From a virus, in the IMG/VR virus record IMGVR_UViG_3300044616_001090, positions 1 through 47,058 of that record: 47,058 nt of DNA. One strand, given 5' to 3'. Shown here in pieces: positions 23,410 through 31,486 of this stretch. The notes below the pieces were generated by a model that saw nothing but the letters and a program-made list of their open reading frames with translations, did not search any database and had not been told where the DNA came from. The translations under genes and the position numbers were made by a program. Positions within the stretch are counted from its first letter, which is position 1. Each line of letters begins with the position of its first letter.

Positions 23410-24838
23410 ATAAGGTCATTCTACTACCAATCAAGAAGTTATGTAAAATAGGGCTATATGGTTGTGTGGACCCATTCATTCTATAGTTAAAACTAAATCC
23501 AAATCTTTTACTTAATTTATAATCAAAAGAACCTCCAACCAAATATCCTGCATGTCTATTAACCATACTTACTCCCGTAACTGTGTTATAAGATAATGGT
23601 GAAGACATAACAAATAATTGAGGTGATATAGAAAGTTTCTTTGAATAAGCATATGGTTTAGTCCAAAAAGCAACTGCGGAACTTACAACACTATAATTAA
23701 ATTTACCTTTTTCATCCTTAATAAATAAATTTACAACACCAATATTATATCCATAAGTTCCAAATTTAGGATGTGGTTTTATGTAGGTATATCCGAGTAA
23801 ACCCATATAATTACCATTCAAATATGCGGTTGTAACACCATAAGAATGAATAGCATTTAATTTACCACCACTAAAGTCCATTTTGGTATAACCACCACCT
23901 AATGCAAATTGTTTTAGGTTACTCCATATAATAGCATTTGCAGAAAATGATTCGTCACCCATTAATGATGACTTACTCCAACCTAACCCTAACATTGAAC
24001 CAAAACTTTTATCTGCGTTTTGAGCTACAGTATAATCTGAGGCAATTAACATAGGATTTAATACACCACTTTTCTTTTTTTCTTTCTTGTCTTCTTTTTT
24101 GTCCTTCTTCTCCTCTTTCTTTTCCTCTTTCTTCTCTTCTTTCTTTTCTTCAGATTTTTTCTCTTCTTTTTTTTCCTCACTCTTACTTTCTGATTTTTTT
24201 TCTTCCGATTTACTTTCAGATTTAGATTCACTCTTTGTTTCAGATTTTGATTCCGACGATGATGATGAACTACTTTCAGTCTTTGATTCAGAAGATGATG
24301 ATGAACTACTAGATGATGAACTACTAGATGATGATGAACTACTAGATGATGAACTACTAGATGATGTTGTACTTGAACTTGATGTTGCAGCAGAACTACT
24401 TGATGCTGATGAACTTGCGGCGGTTGATGCTGATGAACTAGCGGCGGTTGATGCAGACGAACTTGCAGCACTACTTGCGGCGGATGATGCAGCATTACTT
24501 GCGGCTGTTGATGCGGCGTTACTCGCCGCGGTCGCCGCCGCTTGTGTAACCGTATTTTGTATTGTTTGTTGAACTACCTGATTTGTTGGACAGGCCATTG
24601 AGTTGTATGTTGCATAAGTTGTTTGTAACCATAATTGTAATTGTCCTGTTTGAACTTCTAAAGGTGTAAATGTTTTACTTTGATTATAAAAAGACACAAA
24701 TGCATTACCACTAATATAAGTTGTTGTTGCAACTTTAACTTCACCTGTACATTTATCAATAAATGTTTGTGTAAATGTTTGAGATTTAACAGATAAACTA
24801 GTAAAAATAATAATAACAAATAAAATTAATTTTTTCAT
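23408..24838 (-). CDS. Exported protein: low-complexity Ser/Ala then Glu/Lys region and outer-membrane barrel
   Basis: A 476-residue protein. A signal peptide (MKKLILFVIIIFTSLSVKSQ) is followed by a small domain with CTGEVKVATTTYISGNAFVSFYNQSKTF. Then come about 45 residues of Ala/Ser/Asn repeats, a Ser block and about 60 residues of Glu/Lys/Ser repeats. The last 220 residues form a transmembrane beta-barrel-like domain (GSMLGLGWSKSS; ALGGGYTKMDF; ISPQLFVMSS; SFDYKLSKRFGFSFNYRMN) ending in a strand. This part resembles the protein at 30588. The repeats may span peptidoglycan. Its end overlaps nothing; its start overlaps the upstream stop by one base. Confidence 0.75.
   Translation of the reverse strand: MKKLILFVIIIFTSLSVKSQTFTQTFIDKCTGEVKVATTTYISGNAFVSFYNQSKTFTPLEVQTGQLQLWLQTTYATYNSMACPTNQVVQQTIQNTVTQAAATAASNAASTAASNAASSAASSAASSSASTAASSSASTAASSSASSSSAATSSSSTTSSSSSSSSSSSSSSSSSSSSSSSSSESKTESSSSSSSESKSETKSESKSESKSEEKKSESKSEEKKEEKKSEEKKEEKKEEKKEEKKDKKEDKKEKKKSGVLNPMLIASDYTVAQNADKSFGSMLGLGWSKSSLMGDESFSANAIIWSNLKQFALGGGYTKMDFSGGKLNAIHSYGVTTAYLNGNYMGLLGYTYIKPHPKFGTYGYNIGVVNLFIKDEKGKFNYSVVSSAVAFWTKPYAYSKKLSISPQLFVMSSPLSYNTVTGVSMVNRHAGYLVGGSFDYKLSKRFGFSFNYRMNGSTQPYSPILHNFLIGSRMTL
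24050..24540 (-). repeat. Low-complexity coding repeats (Ala/Ser, Ser, Lys/Glu)
   Basis: Short tandem units encode Ala-Ala-Ser-Asn or Ala-Ser-Thr repeats, then poly-Ser (mainly AGT/TCA-type codons), then Lys-Lys-Glu and Lys-Ser-Glu units. Such DNA changes length by slippage. All reverse-frame open stretches here are shadows. Confidence 0.8.
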
Positions 24839-25572
24839 TAGTTATGTTGTAGTTTTTCTTGATAATCTTTTATAGTAAATGGACAGTATATTGAATACCT
24901 TACATCATCCACTAAATTCAAAGTAACATCATGTGTTAAATTATGTTTCTGATGTTCTATAATAATACAATTTTTATAATTTGGAATAACATTAACAATA
25001 TCATCTTGTTTAAATAATCTTAACAATGACCCTTGTTCCTCTGTTCTATCTCCGTTTAAGAAAAATAAAATAGTGAATAATCTTTGTCCATCAGGATCAT
25101 TATCTTGATGTTTTTTAATAAATGAATTTTTCGGGTAGATATTAATGTGACCTATCATACTTTCTTGATATTCTGATTTAATTCGTTTACCAAATAAATC
25201 AAATATAATATTATTATGTGCCTTTTTTATATAATCATAAATTCCAACTTTTCTAAATGACTCATTTGAATAAGTTAGAAAAAAATTAAAATAATCGTCG
25301 TCATTAAAATCATATTCTTTATTTAATTCAGATAGAAATTGAAAATCATTAAACGTTATATATTGTTTACTAATAATTTCATTATATCTTATATAATCTA
25401 TTTCTTTAACTTTACTTTGAACATTTTCAGACCAACAAAGAAATCCTAAAGTAGTTTTAATTTCACTTAAATCAACGTCAAAACTCATAATTTTTTCATC
25501 CAAAGAAATCATTTCTTCTTCGGTCAAATAATTTTTTAATTCACATATTTTATAATCAAAATTTATTTCCAT
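24838..25572 (-). CDS. 2-oxoglutarate/Fe(II) oxygenase-like protein
   Basis: A 244-residue protein. The C-terminal half has a prolyl-hydroxylase-type core: IKKHQDND (His-x-Asp metal ligands), QRLFTILFFLN, GSLLRLF, PNYKNCIIIEH, then the distal His in HNLTHDV and a basic residue (DVRYSIY) for 2-oxoglutarate. The N-terminal half is helical. Substrates could be protein, nucleotide or lipid. It lies in the envelope operon with one-base overlaps to both neighbours (TAATG), so it may modify the secreted proteins. Confidence 0.8.
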   Translation of the reverse strand: MEINFDYKICELKNYLTEEEMISLDEKIMSFDVDLSEIKTTLGFLCWSENVQSKVKEIDYIRYNEIISKQYITFNDFQFLSELNKEYDFNDDDYFNFFLTYSNESFRKVGIYDYIKKAHNNIIFDLFGKRIKSEYQESMIGHINIYPKNSFIKKHQDNDPDGQRLFTILFFLNGDRTEEQGSLLRLFKQDDIVNVIPNYKNCIIIEHQKHNLTHDVTLNLVDDVRYSIYCPFTIKDYQEKLQHN

Positions 25573-26399
25573 TATTTGTTATTTAATCCTATTGATATTT
25601 GATTATAATTCCTAATTGGGTCTCTATCTAATTTTAATGTGAAGAATTTGAAATCTCTTATAATACCAAATTTAACTGTTGTGAAATTTGTATTTGATTT
25701 AGGAAAGGAAATACCACCTAAATCATCTCTACCTTGGTATCTAATAATTTCATTTCCAAATCCAACCATTCCATGAACCCCTAATTTACCAAATCTTTTA
25801 CCTCCACCGAGATATAGTGTACCTTCTTTTAGAAAATCATTTTTACTTAATGTAAAATCTACTTCATTAATTTTACCGTTTGGATAATATTGGTTGCGAT
25901 CAATTTCATAGGTCATAACGTAATCAACAATAAAATATCCTTTATTACCACCTACGGCACCCCAAAAAGAAGCTTGATTGTTATTTGTATGTCCAATACC
26001 CAAAGTATAATATGTCTCCTTTTTAACAGTATCTCTTTTTCCATTTTCATAAACACGAACTACACTTCTATGTCTCCATCCAAAATCATCATACCATATA
26101 TAAGGAAAAGGTTGATACCAACCCCAATTACCCCACATTAATCCATATGGGTTTAGTAAATTACCTCTCCACCTTCTTACTAATGGTTGATTAGGTACTC
26201 GTTGTCCTGGTCTAATTGGTTCTGTTTGAGTTCTCCATCTACTAACCTCATTTCTTTGTGAAGTTGATGGTTGGATTCTTGGTGTTGTTGTTCTTTGTTG
26301 TGAATTATTTCTCCAAGAACTTACCTGAGCATTTAACATTATTGAACAAAATAATATTAAAATCAAAATTAAACCCGTAATTAACAAAAATTTTTTCAT
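25572..26399 (-). CDS. Exported barrel-like protein with Trp/Arg-rich N-terminus
   Basis: A 275-residue protein. An N-terminal hydrophobic signal ends at LNAQ. Residues 25-75 are low-complexity with repeated SSWR/SRWR/RRWR units and Pro/Gln/Arg. A Trp/Tyr-rich segment follows (MWGNWGWYQPFPYIWYDDFGW). The final 150 residues show alternating strands (YYTLGIGHTNNNQASFWGAVGG; GTLYLGGGKRFGKLGVHGMVGFG; FTTVKFGIIRDFKFFTLKLDRD) typical of an outer-membrane barrel. Translational coupling to both neighbours. Function not known. Confidence 0.65.
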   Translation of the reverse strand: MKKFLLITGLILILILFCSIMLNAQVSSWRNNSQQRTTTPRIQPSTSQRNEVSRWRTQTEPIRPGQRVPNQPLVRRWRGNLLNPYGLMWGNWGWYQPFPYIWYDDFGWRHRSVVRVYENGKRDTVKKETYYTLGIGHTNNNQASFWGAVGGNKGYFIVDYVMTYEIDRNQYYPNGKINEVDFTLSKNDFLKEGTLYLGGGKRFGKLGVHGMVGFGNEIIRYQGRDDLGGISFPKSNTNFTTVKFGIIRDFKFFTLKLDRDPIRNYNQISIGLNNK

Positions 26400-26575
26400 A
26401 TGCTTTTAGTTAAAATTGTAGTTAATAAATAACCTGTTATTATTGGGAATGGTGAGAAAATTAAGAAAAAAAACAATAATCTCCAAACTAATGGGTCAAC
26501 GTTTGTTATCTGACTTAATCCACTACAAACTCCAAAGAAAACCTTATCATCATATATTCTGTAAAACTTTTTCAT
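26396..26575 (-). CDS. PspC-domain membrane micro-protein
   Basis: A 59-residue gene found by reading the 200-base gap. The protein is MKKFYRIYDDKVFFGVCSGL...DPLVWRLLFFFLIFSPFPIITGYLLT. It has the complete PspC pattern: KKFYR, D-K-V-FGVCSGL, a D-P-L-V-R segment and one transmembrane helix. PspC proteins sense or respond to envelope stress in the phage-shock system. The stop overlaps the next ATG (ATGA, 26396-26399). A TATTTATA box lies three bases upstream of its start. Confidence 0.85.
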   Translation of the reverse strand: MKKFYRIYDDKVFFGVCSGLSQITNVDPLVWRLLFFFLIFSPFPIITGYLLTTILTKSI

Positions 26576-26578
26576 AAC

Positions 26579-26587
26579 TATAAATAC
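26579..26587 (-). promoter_or_regulatory. TATTTATA box for the PspC gene
   Basis: Minus-strand GTATTTATA ends three bases before the ATG at 26575 and just after a terminator, so it would start the transcript for the next four genes. Confidence 0.5.
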
Positions 26588-26589
26588 TA

Positions 26590-26613
26590 AAAAAGGGGTT
26601 ATTCAACCCCTTT
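26590..26613 (-). terminator. Terminator at the end of the FeoA-like gene
   Basis: Minus-strand stem AAAGGGGTT/AACCCCTTT with a four-base loop and T-run; the stop codon of the FeoA-like gene (26599-26601) is inside the hairpin. Confidence 0.8.
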
Positions 26614-26832
26614 CAAACATATTCTATCTAATTCCTCTTGTCTTAAAGCTACCACAGAGGAAACATTATCATTTTCGGTTAATATATTAACCGTATATAA
26701 CCCTAATCTTTTTTCGCCAAATTCAATTCTTTCACCTGTAATAAACCCCATTTCCATAAGTCTTATTCTTAAACATGGGGCACATCTTTCACAATTTTCA
26801 GGTTGTGGAACATCTACAACTTCGTATTTCAT
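26599..26832 (-). CDS. FeoA/SH3-like small protein
   Basis: A 77-residue protein: CERCAPCLRIRLMEMGFITGERIEFGEKRLGLYTVNILTENDNVSSVVALRQEELDRICL. The pattern R-L-x-x-M-G-F-x-x-G and the later VALR-xEL match FeoA-type SH3 domains found with ferrous-iron transporters. A CxxCxxC cluster at the start is an addition that could bind metal. FeoB is not in the window. It starts at the stop of the CsgG-like gene (one-base overlap), so it belongs to the envelope operon. Confidence 0.7.
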   Translation of the reverse strand: MKYEVVDVPQPENCERCAPCLRIRLMEMGFITGERIEFGEKRLGLYTVNILTENDNVSSVVALRQEELDRICLKGVE

Positions 26833-27551
26833 TATTTTGTGAATATACCTTTTTTAATCATTCTATCAAGAATATTAGCAACCGCAATATCTAATGCTTT
26901 TTTGGTTGAAATACTGATAGTTGATTGATTAAATTTTATTGGGTCTATTGTTGCGTCGGATAATAGAGTTAATTCTCTTGTTGTTTTAGCTTCACCTAAA
27001 CCAGAACCTGCAAATACTAATCCTGTCTCGGCATCGGTAAAACGAACTTGTAAACCTATACGAGTTACCATATTATCTTGTACACCGTTTTTAAGGTTTA
27101 CGGTTTCATCCTCCGATATTGAATAATCATAACACTCTATGGTAACAAAATACTTTGCCAAATTGATTTTACCGCGTCCATCCAATTTATTCTCGGATAT
27201 ACCTGCTTGTGATGCTTTAAATTGGAGAACCATCCTATTTTTTATCTCGGTTTGACTTTCAGTAAATTTGAACCTGTTTAGGTTTTCAAGGTATTCCATA
27301 GAAATATTAGCAACACCCAAACCCACACGTTTTTCCTTTAGTTCTGGATACATTTCATAAACTTCGTCAGAAATACCACATTTAAGGATTTGAACGGGTA
27401 TTTGAGGTCCGTCATAATCTAAGTAAGCACTTATGTCTCTTTTCTTTTCAAAGTCCGCCTTAAAGTCCTCTGTCTTAGTTTTACCTATTGTTTGACTATT
27501 TGCAACAAGACTTACGAAACAAACAACTAATAATATTAATAATTTTTTCAT
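26832..27551 (-). CDS. CsgG-like exported protein 1
   Basis: A 239-residue protein. The signal peptide ends at VANSQ. The mature part has the pattern of CsgG and related outer-membrane proteins: VGLGVANISMEYL, then RMVLQFKASQAGISE, then TRIGLQVRFTDAETGLVFAGSGLGEAKT, and a final helix with KKALDIAVANILDRM. CsgG forms a pore for curli subunits, and CsgG-like genes have been reported in phages, possibly in lysis or secretion. No Cys for lipidation follows the signal, unlike true CsgG. A second CsgG-like gene is at 36031. Confidence 0.65.
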   Translation of the reverse strand: MKKLLILLVVCFVSLVANSQTIGKTKTEDFKADFEKKRDISAYLDYDGPQIPVQILKCGISDEVYEMYPELKEKRVGLGVANISMEYLENLNRFKFTESQTEIKNRMVLQFKASQAGISENKLDGRGKINLAKYFVTIECYDYSISEDETVNLKNGVQDNMVTRIGLQVRFTDAETGLVFAGSGLGEAKTTRELTLLSDATIDPIKFNQSTISISTKKALDIAVANILDRMIKKGIFTK

Positions 27552-27565
27552 ATATTATTTTAATT

Positions 27566-27772
27566 TTATTTTTTTGAATACCAAATGTTATCTGGATTAT
27601 TTTTAAATGTTCCGTCAAATTTCCATGTTAAGTAGTTTCCTATTTTTGTGTTTAATTTAGGATTTACAAAAGTTGTAACCAACATGAAGATTTGGAACGA
27701 TAACCCAAAAATAGTCCACCCAATTACTGAATACAGTAAACCATGTACAATTTTTTCTTTTATATTTTTCAT
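27566..27772 (-). CDS. Single-pass small membrane protein
   Basis: A 68-residue protein with a short basic start (MKNIKEKI), one long hydrophobic helix (LLYSVIGWTIFGLSFQIFMLVTTFV) and a polar tail. Its topology would fit a small lysis or regulatory protein. No family. Confidence 0.55.
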   Translation of the reverse strand: MKNIKEKIVHGLLYSVIGWTIFGLSFQIFMLVTTFVNPKLNTKIGNYLTWKFDGTFKNNPDNIWYSKK

Positions 27773-27784
27773 ATATTCTTTTTT

Positions 27785-27798
27785 TATAAATATAAATA
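27785..27798 (-). promoter_or_regulatory. Doubled TATTTATA box
   Basis: Two overlapping copies of minus-strand TATTTATA (27785-27792 and 27791-27798) lie 12 bases before the ATG at 27772. The second overlaps the T-run of a terminator. Confidence 0.4.
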
Positions 27799-27822
27799 AA
27801 AAAAGGGAGTTTTTAAACTCCC
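27798..27822 (-). terminator. Terminator after the two-helix membrane gene
   Basis: Minus-strand stem GGGAGTTT/AAACTCCC followed by seven T, seven bases after the stop at 27829. Confidence 0.85.
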
Positions 27823-27828
27823 AATTTA

Positions 27829-28101
27829 CTAACCTTCTTCAGATTCAGCATCTAATTTGTTCTTATCGTGTTCCGCCTTTCTATTGATGTATTTATCAAC
27901 CGAAGCGATACCAAATGATCCCAAAGTAATTACCAAAAATCCGTTAAAAATATATTCATTGATTAATAACTCTTTACCCATCCAACCTGTAATAAGGTCT
28001 ACGAATAAAGCAATTACCATCATAGTGAATGACAAGAAACCAACTACTGATTTTTCGTTGATGTCATTGTTGTCTTTAAATAATTCTTTCCAAAATCCCA
28101 T
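27829..28101 (-). CDS. Two-helix membrane protein, holin candidate
   Basis: A 90-residue protein with a basic/charged start, two membrane helices (VVGFLSFTMMVIALFVDLITG and EYIFNGFLVITLGSFGIASV) and a charged tail. Size, two-helix hairpin and the NEKSVVGF...DLITG pattern resemble small holins of Bacteroidota phages. It lies in a group of small membrane genes. No lysin gene is recognised nearby, so the role is tentative. Confidence 0.55.
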   Translation of the reverse strand: MGFWKELFKDNNDINEKSVVGFLSFTMMVIALFVDLITGWMGKELLINEYIFNGFLVITLGSFGIASVDKYINRKAEHDKNKLDAESEEG

Positions 28102-28129
28102 GTTTATTTATTTTTTGTCTTTATGTTTA

Positions 28130-28729
28130 TTACCCTTCCATATGGTCATCGGGGTCTGGGTCCTTAATTTTACCACACTTTAGACACTCTAAATCACCAT
28201 CACCGTCTGAGTCACCCCAAACGTGTTCACATTGTCTATGTGCGAAATATTCGTCAATTTTACCATCTCCGTCAAAATCTAAACCATCCATAACACCATC
28301 ACCATCCTCATCAATTTCAACACCTTTCTTTTCTACTTTTGGTGTTTCAACTTGTATAACTTCCTCTACAGATGATTCAGATAAAACTAATGGTGCGGTT
28401 GACATTGGTACTATTGGTGTATTTGGTCCATCATTAGTGTTACTTAATGAAACACCGTCTTCTTCGTCCATTTTTTGAACTAACATTTTATCCTTATCGG
28501 TGTCACTAAACCAATAGTCAATAATTTTACCATAACTACCAATAAATGCACCCAATAACAATAATAGAAGTTCTTTCCATTCACCTTCAATTGCGGATTT
28601 ATTTAGGATTGCCCCAAATATACCCATAATGATTATCATGAATCCACCTAATACGATGGCAGTAATGAACCATCTACGTTTCATCATATTACTTAATAAT
28701 TCCTTAAATCCACTTGGTTGTTCTGCCAT
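28130..28729 (-). CDS. Membrane protein with Asp-rich calcium-loop repeats
   Basis: A 199-residue protein. Residues 18-68 contain two membrane helices (WFITAIVLGGFMIIIMGIFGAIL; LLLLLLGAFIGSYGKII). The rest is soluble: a linker, then DEDGDGVMDGLDFDGDGKIDE and DSDGDGDLECLKCG, which have the Asp spacing of EF-hand/thrombospondin-type calcium loops, with a C/H cluster (CEHVW, CLKC). It could be a holin-like or envelope anchor protein that binds calcium. No specific family. Confidence 0.55.
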   Translation of the reverse strand: MAEQPSGFKELLSNMMKRRWFITAIVLGGFMIIIMGIFGAILNKSAIEGEWKELLLLLLGAFIGSYGKIIDYWFSDTDKDKMLVQKMDEEDGVSLSNTNDGPNTPIVPMSTAPLVLSESSVEEVIQVETPKVEKKGVEIDEDGDGVMDGLDFDGDGKIDEYFAHRQCEHVWGDSDGDGDLECLKCGKIKDPDPDDHMEG

Positions 28730-28751
28730 TCTCTTTTTTTTTATAAATTAA

Positions 28752-29057
28752 TTACCATTTTGGTGCTTCTTCTTTAAACTCATCACCTTCTTTCTTCTTA
28801 GGTTTTGGTTGTTCTTTAACAGTTTCTTTTTCTTTAATAATAACTGTCTTACCACCCGCAGCTTGTTGTTGTTGGTTTGAGTTTGTAATGTTGATTACAG
28901 GTGCTGCTTGTTGAACGGGAGCCTCTTTTTCGTCACCACCTGTTAATTTTGTTGTAAACCAACCACCTACACCTAATGTGATGGTACTTACTAAACCGAT
29001 TATGATGTTCTTAATTGAACCACCTGTACTTTCTGATTTTTCTTGTTCTTCTGCCAT
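28752..29057 (-). CDS. Small membrane-anchored protein with basic tail
   Basis: A 101-residue protein: acidic start, one membrane helix with Gly (IIIGLVSTITLGVGGWF), then a Gln/Ala/Lys/Glu-rich tail (NQQQQAAGGKTVIIKEKETVKEQPKPKKK). An N-in, C-out or hairpin arrangement is possible. Lies between two other membrane genes. Spanin-like roles are conceivable but not supported by motifs. Confidence 0.5.
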   Translation of the reverse strand: MAEEQEKSESTGGSIKNIIIGLVSTITLGVGGWFTTKLTGGDEKEAPVQQAAPVINITNSNQQQQAAGGKTVIIKEKETVKEQPKPKKKEGDEFKEEAPKW

Positions 29058-29117
29058 TGTATTTTTTTTAATTTTTTATTTTATTTAATTATCATCCTAA
29101 TACTCAAGTGTTTAATA

Positions 29118-29801
29118 TTATGAACCAAACGCTTTAGTAAATCCTTCAGGACAAGTTTTTTTACATATTAAATCTGCAATAACAGGTGCAATTGCTGCCC
29201 CAATTGCGATACCAACACCAGCCGGTGTTGCCCATAACTCTGCCGAATCTAAACTTTTAGCTAAACAATTTGAAATTATATTTTTTAATAATGTATGATC
29301 TACACTATCACTAACAAATGGTATTAGTAAAAATCCATTTGTTATAATTTCACTCATTTCCCCCACTACCGCAACTTTAACCGCCATGCTAGTAATAGTT
29401 GATGCCATTACCGATAGAGTAGTTGATGTTGCCACCGCAGTTGGGTTTGCGGGTTCTGGTGTAAATGCATAAACAACTCCCGCTGAGATTGCAGCAGTTA
29501 CTGCTATATTACAAGCATTTGCGTCCACCCAATTGTATGCGTCTATTACACCTTCTTTTACTTCTTCATAAACCTCTGTCAATACTGGCATAACTTCTTC
29601 ATCCCACTCTCTACCCACCACATCTTCAAGTCTATGATTTATTTCAGGATGGTCGTGAATATATCTTATTGCTTTATTGGTAAGTCCCCATGTGTCACAT
29701 GATGAACAAGGACCATCTCCACCAAATCCATACCATCTTACATAATTATCACCACAATCTGAGCGATGATAAACAACTCCGTCTCCGTTTCTGTCTGCCA
29801 T
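29118..29801 (-). CDS. Multi-helix membrane protein with Cys-rich ends
   Basis: A 227-residue protein. The first 40 residues contain MADRNGDGVVYHRSDCGDNY and DGPCSSCDTWG, with Cys/His spacing like a metal knuckle and an Asp-Gly loop. Residues 60-95 are a charged helix. Then three to four hydrophobic segments (ACNIAVTAAISAGVVYAF; SVMASTITSMAVKVAVVG; ITNGFLLIPFV; VGIAIGAAIAPVIADLI), and CKKTCPEGF at the end. No signal peptide. No recognised family. Confidence 0.55.
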   Translation of the reverse strand: MADRNGDGVVYHRSDCGDNYVRWYGFGGDGPCSSCDTWGLTNKAIRYIHDHPEINHRLEDVVGREWDEEVMPVLTEVYEEVKEGVIDAYNWVDANACNIAVTAAISAGVVYAFTPEPANPTAVATSTTLSVMASTITSMAVKVAVVGEMSEIITNGFLLIPFVSDSVDHTLLKNIISNCLAKSLDSAELWATPAGVGIAIGAAIAPVIADLICKKTCPEGFTKAFGS

Positions 29802-29831
29802 AATTTTTGTTTTTTATATACTATAATTATC

Positions 29832-30200
29832 TTATAATTTGTTAAAATCAGTGATTCCTATCATATTACCGGCAGCACCATATACGGCAATTCTATATCC
29901 TGAAGATGGTAATGATGAAGTGTACACCTTTAATATATTATCACCTGACTTTACATCGCTTGTTGATTTAGACACTACTCTATTTGCAATATCAAAGATT
30001 CTGATAGTAACAGTCTGAGATGTTTCACTTTTTATGTTCATTGAAACTTCACTTGTTACAAATGCAGTTTGTAATTTTAATCCTGATAAACTAGCAATTT
30101 TTAAATCATCACTAATTGATTGGGGAGGCGTTGGAAAATCTGTTTTTCTACATCCTACAAGGAGAATTAAACCAAAGAGTACGAGAGATACTTTTTTCAT
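29832..30200 (-). CDS. Lipoprotein 1 with a sorting-domain-like beta fold
   Basis: A 122-residue protein with a lipoprotein signal (VLFGLILLVGC) followed by RKTDFPTPP. The mature part VSMNIKSETSQTVTIRIFDIANRVVSKSTSDVKSGDNILKVYTSSLPSSGYRIAVYG resembles the Ig-like C-terminal sorting domain of type IX secretion cargo. Lacking a passenger domain, it may be a minimal surface protein. The next gene is a relative with the same GCRKT-xPTPP start. Confidence 0.7.
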   Translation of the reverse strand: MKKVSLVLFGLILLVGCRKTDFPTPPQSISDDLKIASLSGLKLQTAFVTSEVSMNIKSETSQTVTIRIFDIANRVVSKSTSDVKSGDNILKVYTSSLPSSGYRIAVYGAAGNMIGITDFNKL

Positions 30201-30213
30201 TTTTTGTTATTTT

Positions 30214-30588
30214 TTAATTTATAATTATTCTTGTTTTACCTATCTGTTGATTATTTTGATCCTTTAAAACGACACTTAGGTATTTTGTCGGTAAGGTTTT
30301 TGTAAATATTTTAAGTGAGTTTACTCCGATTTTACCCGTGAATCTTTCCTTGGTGACAACTTGATTTTGAACCGTATCAATCATTGTCAAAGTATAAACA
30401 CCAACTGTGGTTAAATTAAAATTAATAATATCCCCATTTTTAACGTTGTTTTCGGGTGAATTAAAAAATTCTTTATTTATCGGTGGTGGTGTTGGAATAG
30501 TCTGTGTTTTTCTACAACCACTAAATAATATTGTAAATGTGGTTAATAAATAAATTACTACGAATAATATTAAATCATTTTTACTCAT
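30214..30588 (-). CDS. Lipoprotein 2, paralogue of the preceding one
   Basis: A 124-residue protein: hydrophobic helix ending TILFSGCRKTQTIPTPPP (lipobox FSGC), then an Ig-like mature part (GDIINFNLTTVGVYTLTMIDTVQNQVVTKERFTGKIGVNSLKIFTKTLPTKYLSVVL). The GCRKT and TPPP parts and the strand order are shared with the gene at 29832. It overlaps the barrel gene by one base (TAATG), so they are translated together. Confidence 0.65.
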   Translation of the reverse strand: MSKNDLILFVVIYLLTTFTILFSGCRKTQTIPTPPPINKEFFNSPENNVKNGDIINFNLTTVGVYTLTMIDTVQNQVVTKERFTGKIGVNSLKIFTKTLPTKYLSVVLKDQNNQQIGKTRIIIN

Positions 30589-31481
30589 TAAAATTGAAAG
30601 TTTGTTCCTATCATAAACATTATTGGGTTACTTTTTTTATAACCAACTGATTCTGATAATTTATCCCAAGTTGTGTTATATCTAATATTTGTATTCAACA
30701 CAAATCTTTTAGTTATTTTCCAATCAATAGATGTACCATAATATAAGTCCAAATTGAAATCCTTTAAATATGCTAAATCCGATTCAGTATCATCTTTAAA
30801 TACTTTGTAGATATCACTCATTGCGAATATCTGTGGTGAGATGTTTACTCTCTTTGTTTTCAATGTATAAGTGTACATCATCATACCTCTATAACTTATT
30901 TCACTTGATGCCGGTATCATTGGATATATTAAATCTTTAAAATCACCATTTTCATCAACCGTATATTTTCCTTCCCATTCACCTTGATAAGTTCCCCAAA
31001 ATGATTTTGATGCTGTTAAACTATAACCGAATGTTCCATACTTTTTTGTTCTAAACACATCTATAAAAGATAGGTTAATATCTTTTTGGAAATCAAAGTC
31101 CGTAGAATAAAATGTTTGTATTGTTGTTGTTCTTTTTTCTGTATTTCTACTAAGTCCATATCCCACACCATAATAGTTCCATATAGGATTTATTGATGCT
31201 GCAAATGAATGTCCCCATTGACCATTCATAGATGATTTATGATACCCTAAATTAAGAGTAGTAGATACTTGTCTACCAATTACACCTATTGAAAGGTTTG
31301 ATGATGAAAGAACATCCTTTGAAAAATTAACATAGGATTGTAATATACCCACATCGTTCCAATCATCACTTTCTCCAAATAATTCTTTTGGTGATAGTTG
31401 TAATGTATCAGGTTTTTGTATTTGTGCGTTTGATACAAATCCAATTAAAACCAACGATATGATTAATAATATTTTTTTCAC
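30588..31481 (-). CDS. Outer-membrane beta-barrel protein, relative of the 23408 barrel
   Basis: A 297-residue protein with signal MKKILLIISLVLIGFVSNAQ. It shows long alternating strands (STTLNLGYHKSSMNGQWGHSFAASI; RVNISPQIFAMSDIY; LNTNIRYNTTW) and ends with a Phe (IGTNFQF), the usual barrel end signal. Shared with the 23408 protein: KxGTxGY, ISPQxFxMS and D-K-T/SKRF. It lacks the low-complexity insert. Surface receptor, porin or lysis function is unknown. Confidence 0.7.
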   Translation of the reverse strand: MKKILLIISLVLIGFVSNAQIQKPDTLQLSPKELFGESDDWNDVGILQSYVNFSKDVLSSSNLSIGVIGRQVSTTLNLGYHKSSMNGQWGHSFAASINPIWNYYGVGYGLSRNTEKRTTTIQTFYSTDFDFQKDINLSFIDVFRTKKYGTFGYSLTASKSFWGTYQGEWEGKYTVDENGDFKDLIYPMIPASSEISYRGMMMYTYTLKTKRVNISPQIFAMSDIYKVFKDDTESDLAYLKDFNLDLYYGTSIDWKITKRFVLNTNIRYNTTWDKLSESVGYKKSNPIMFMIGTNFQF

Positions 31482-31486
31482 TTACT

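Noticed and set aside
24087-24572. Long plus-strand open frame rich in Ser, Phe and Asp
   Set aside because: It is the mirror of low-complexity Lys/Glu/Ser codons of the barrel gene; no start context, no known fold.
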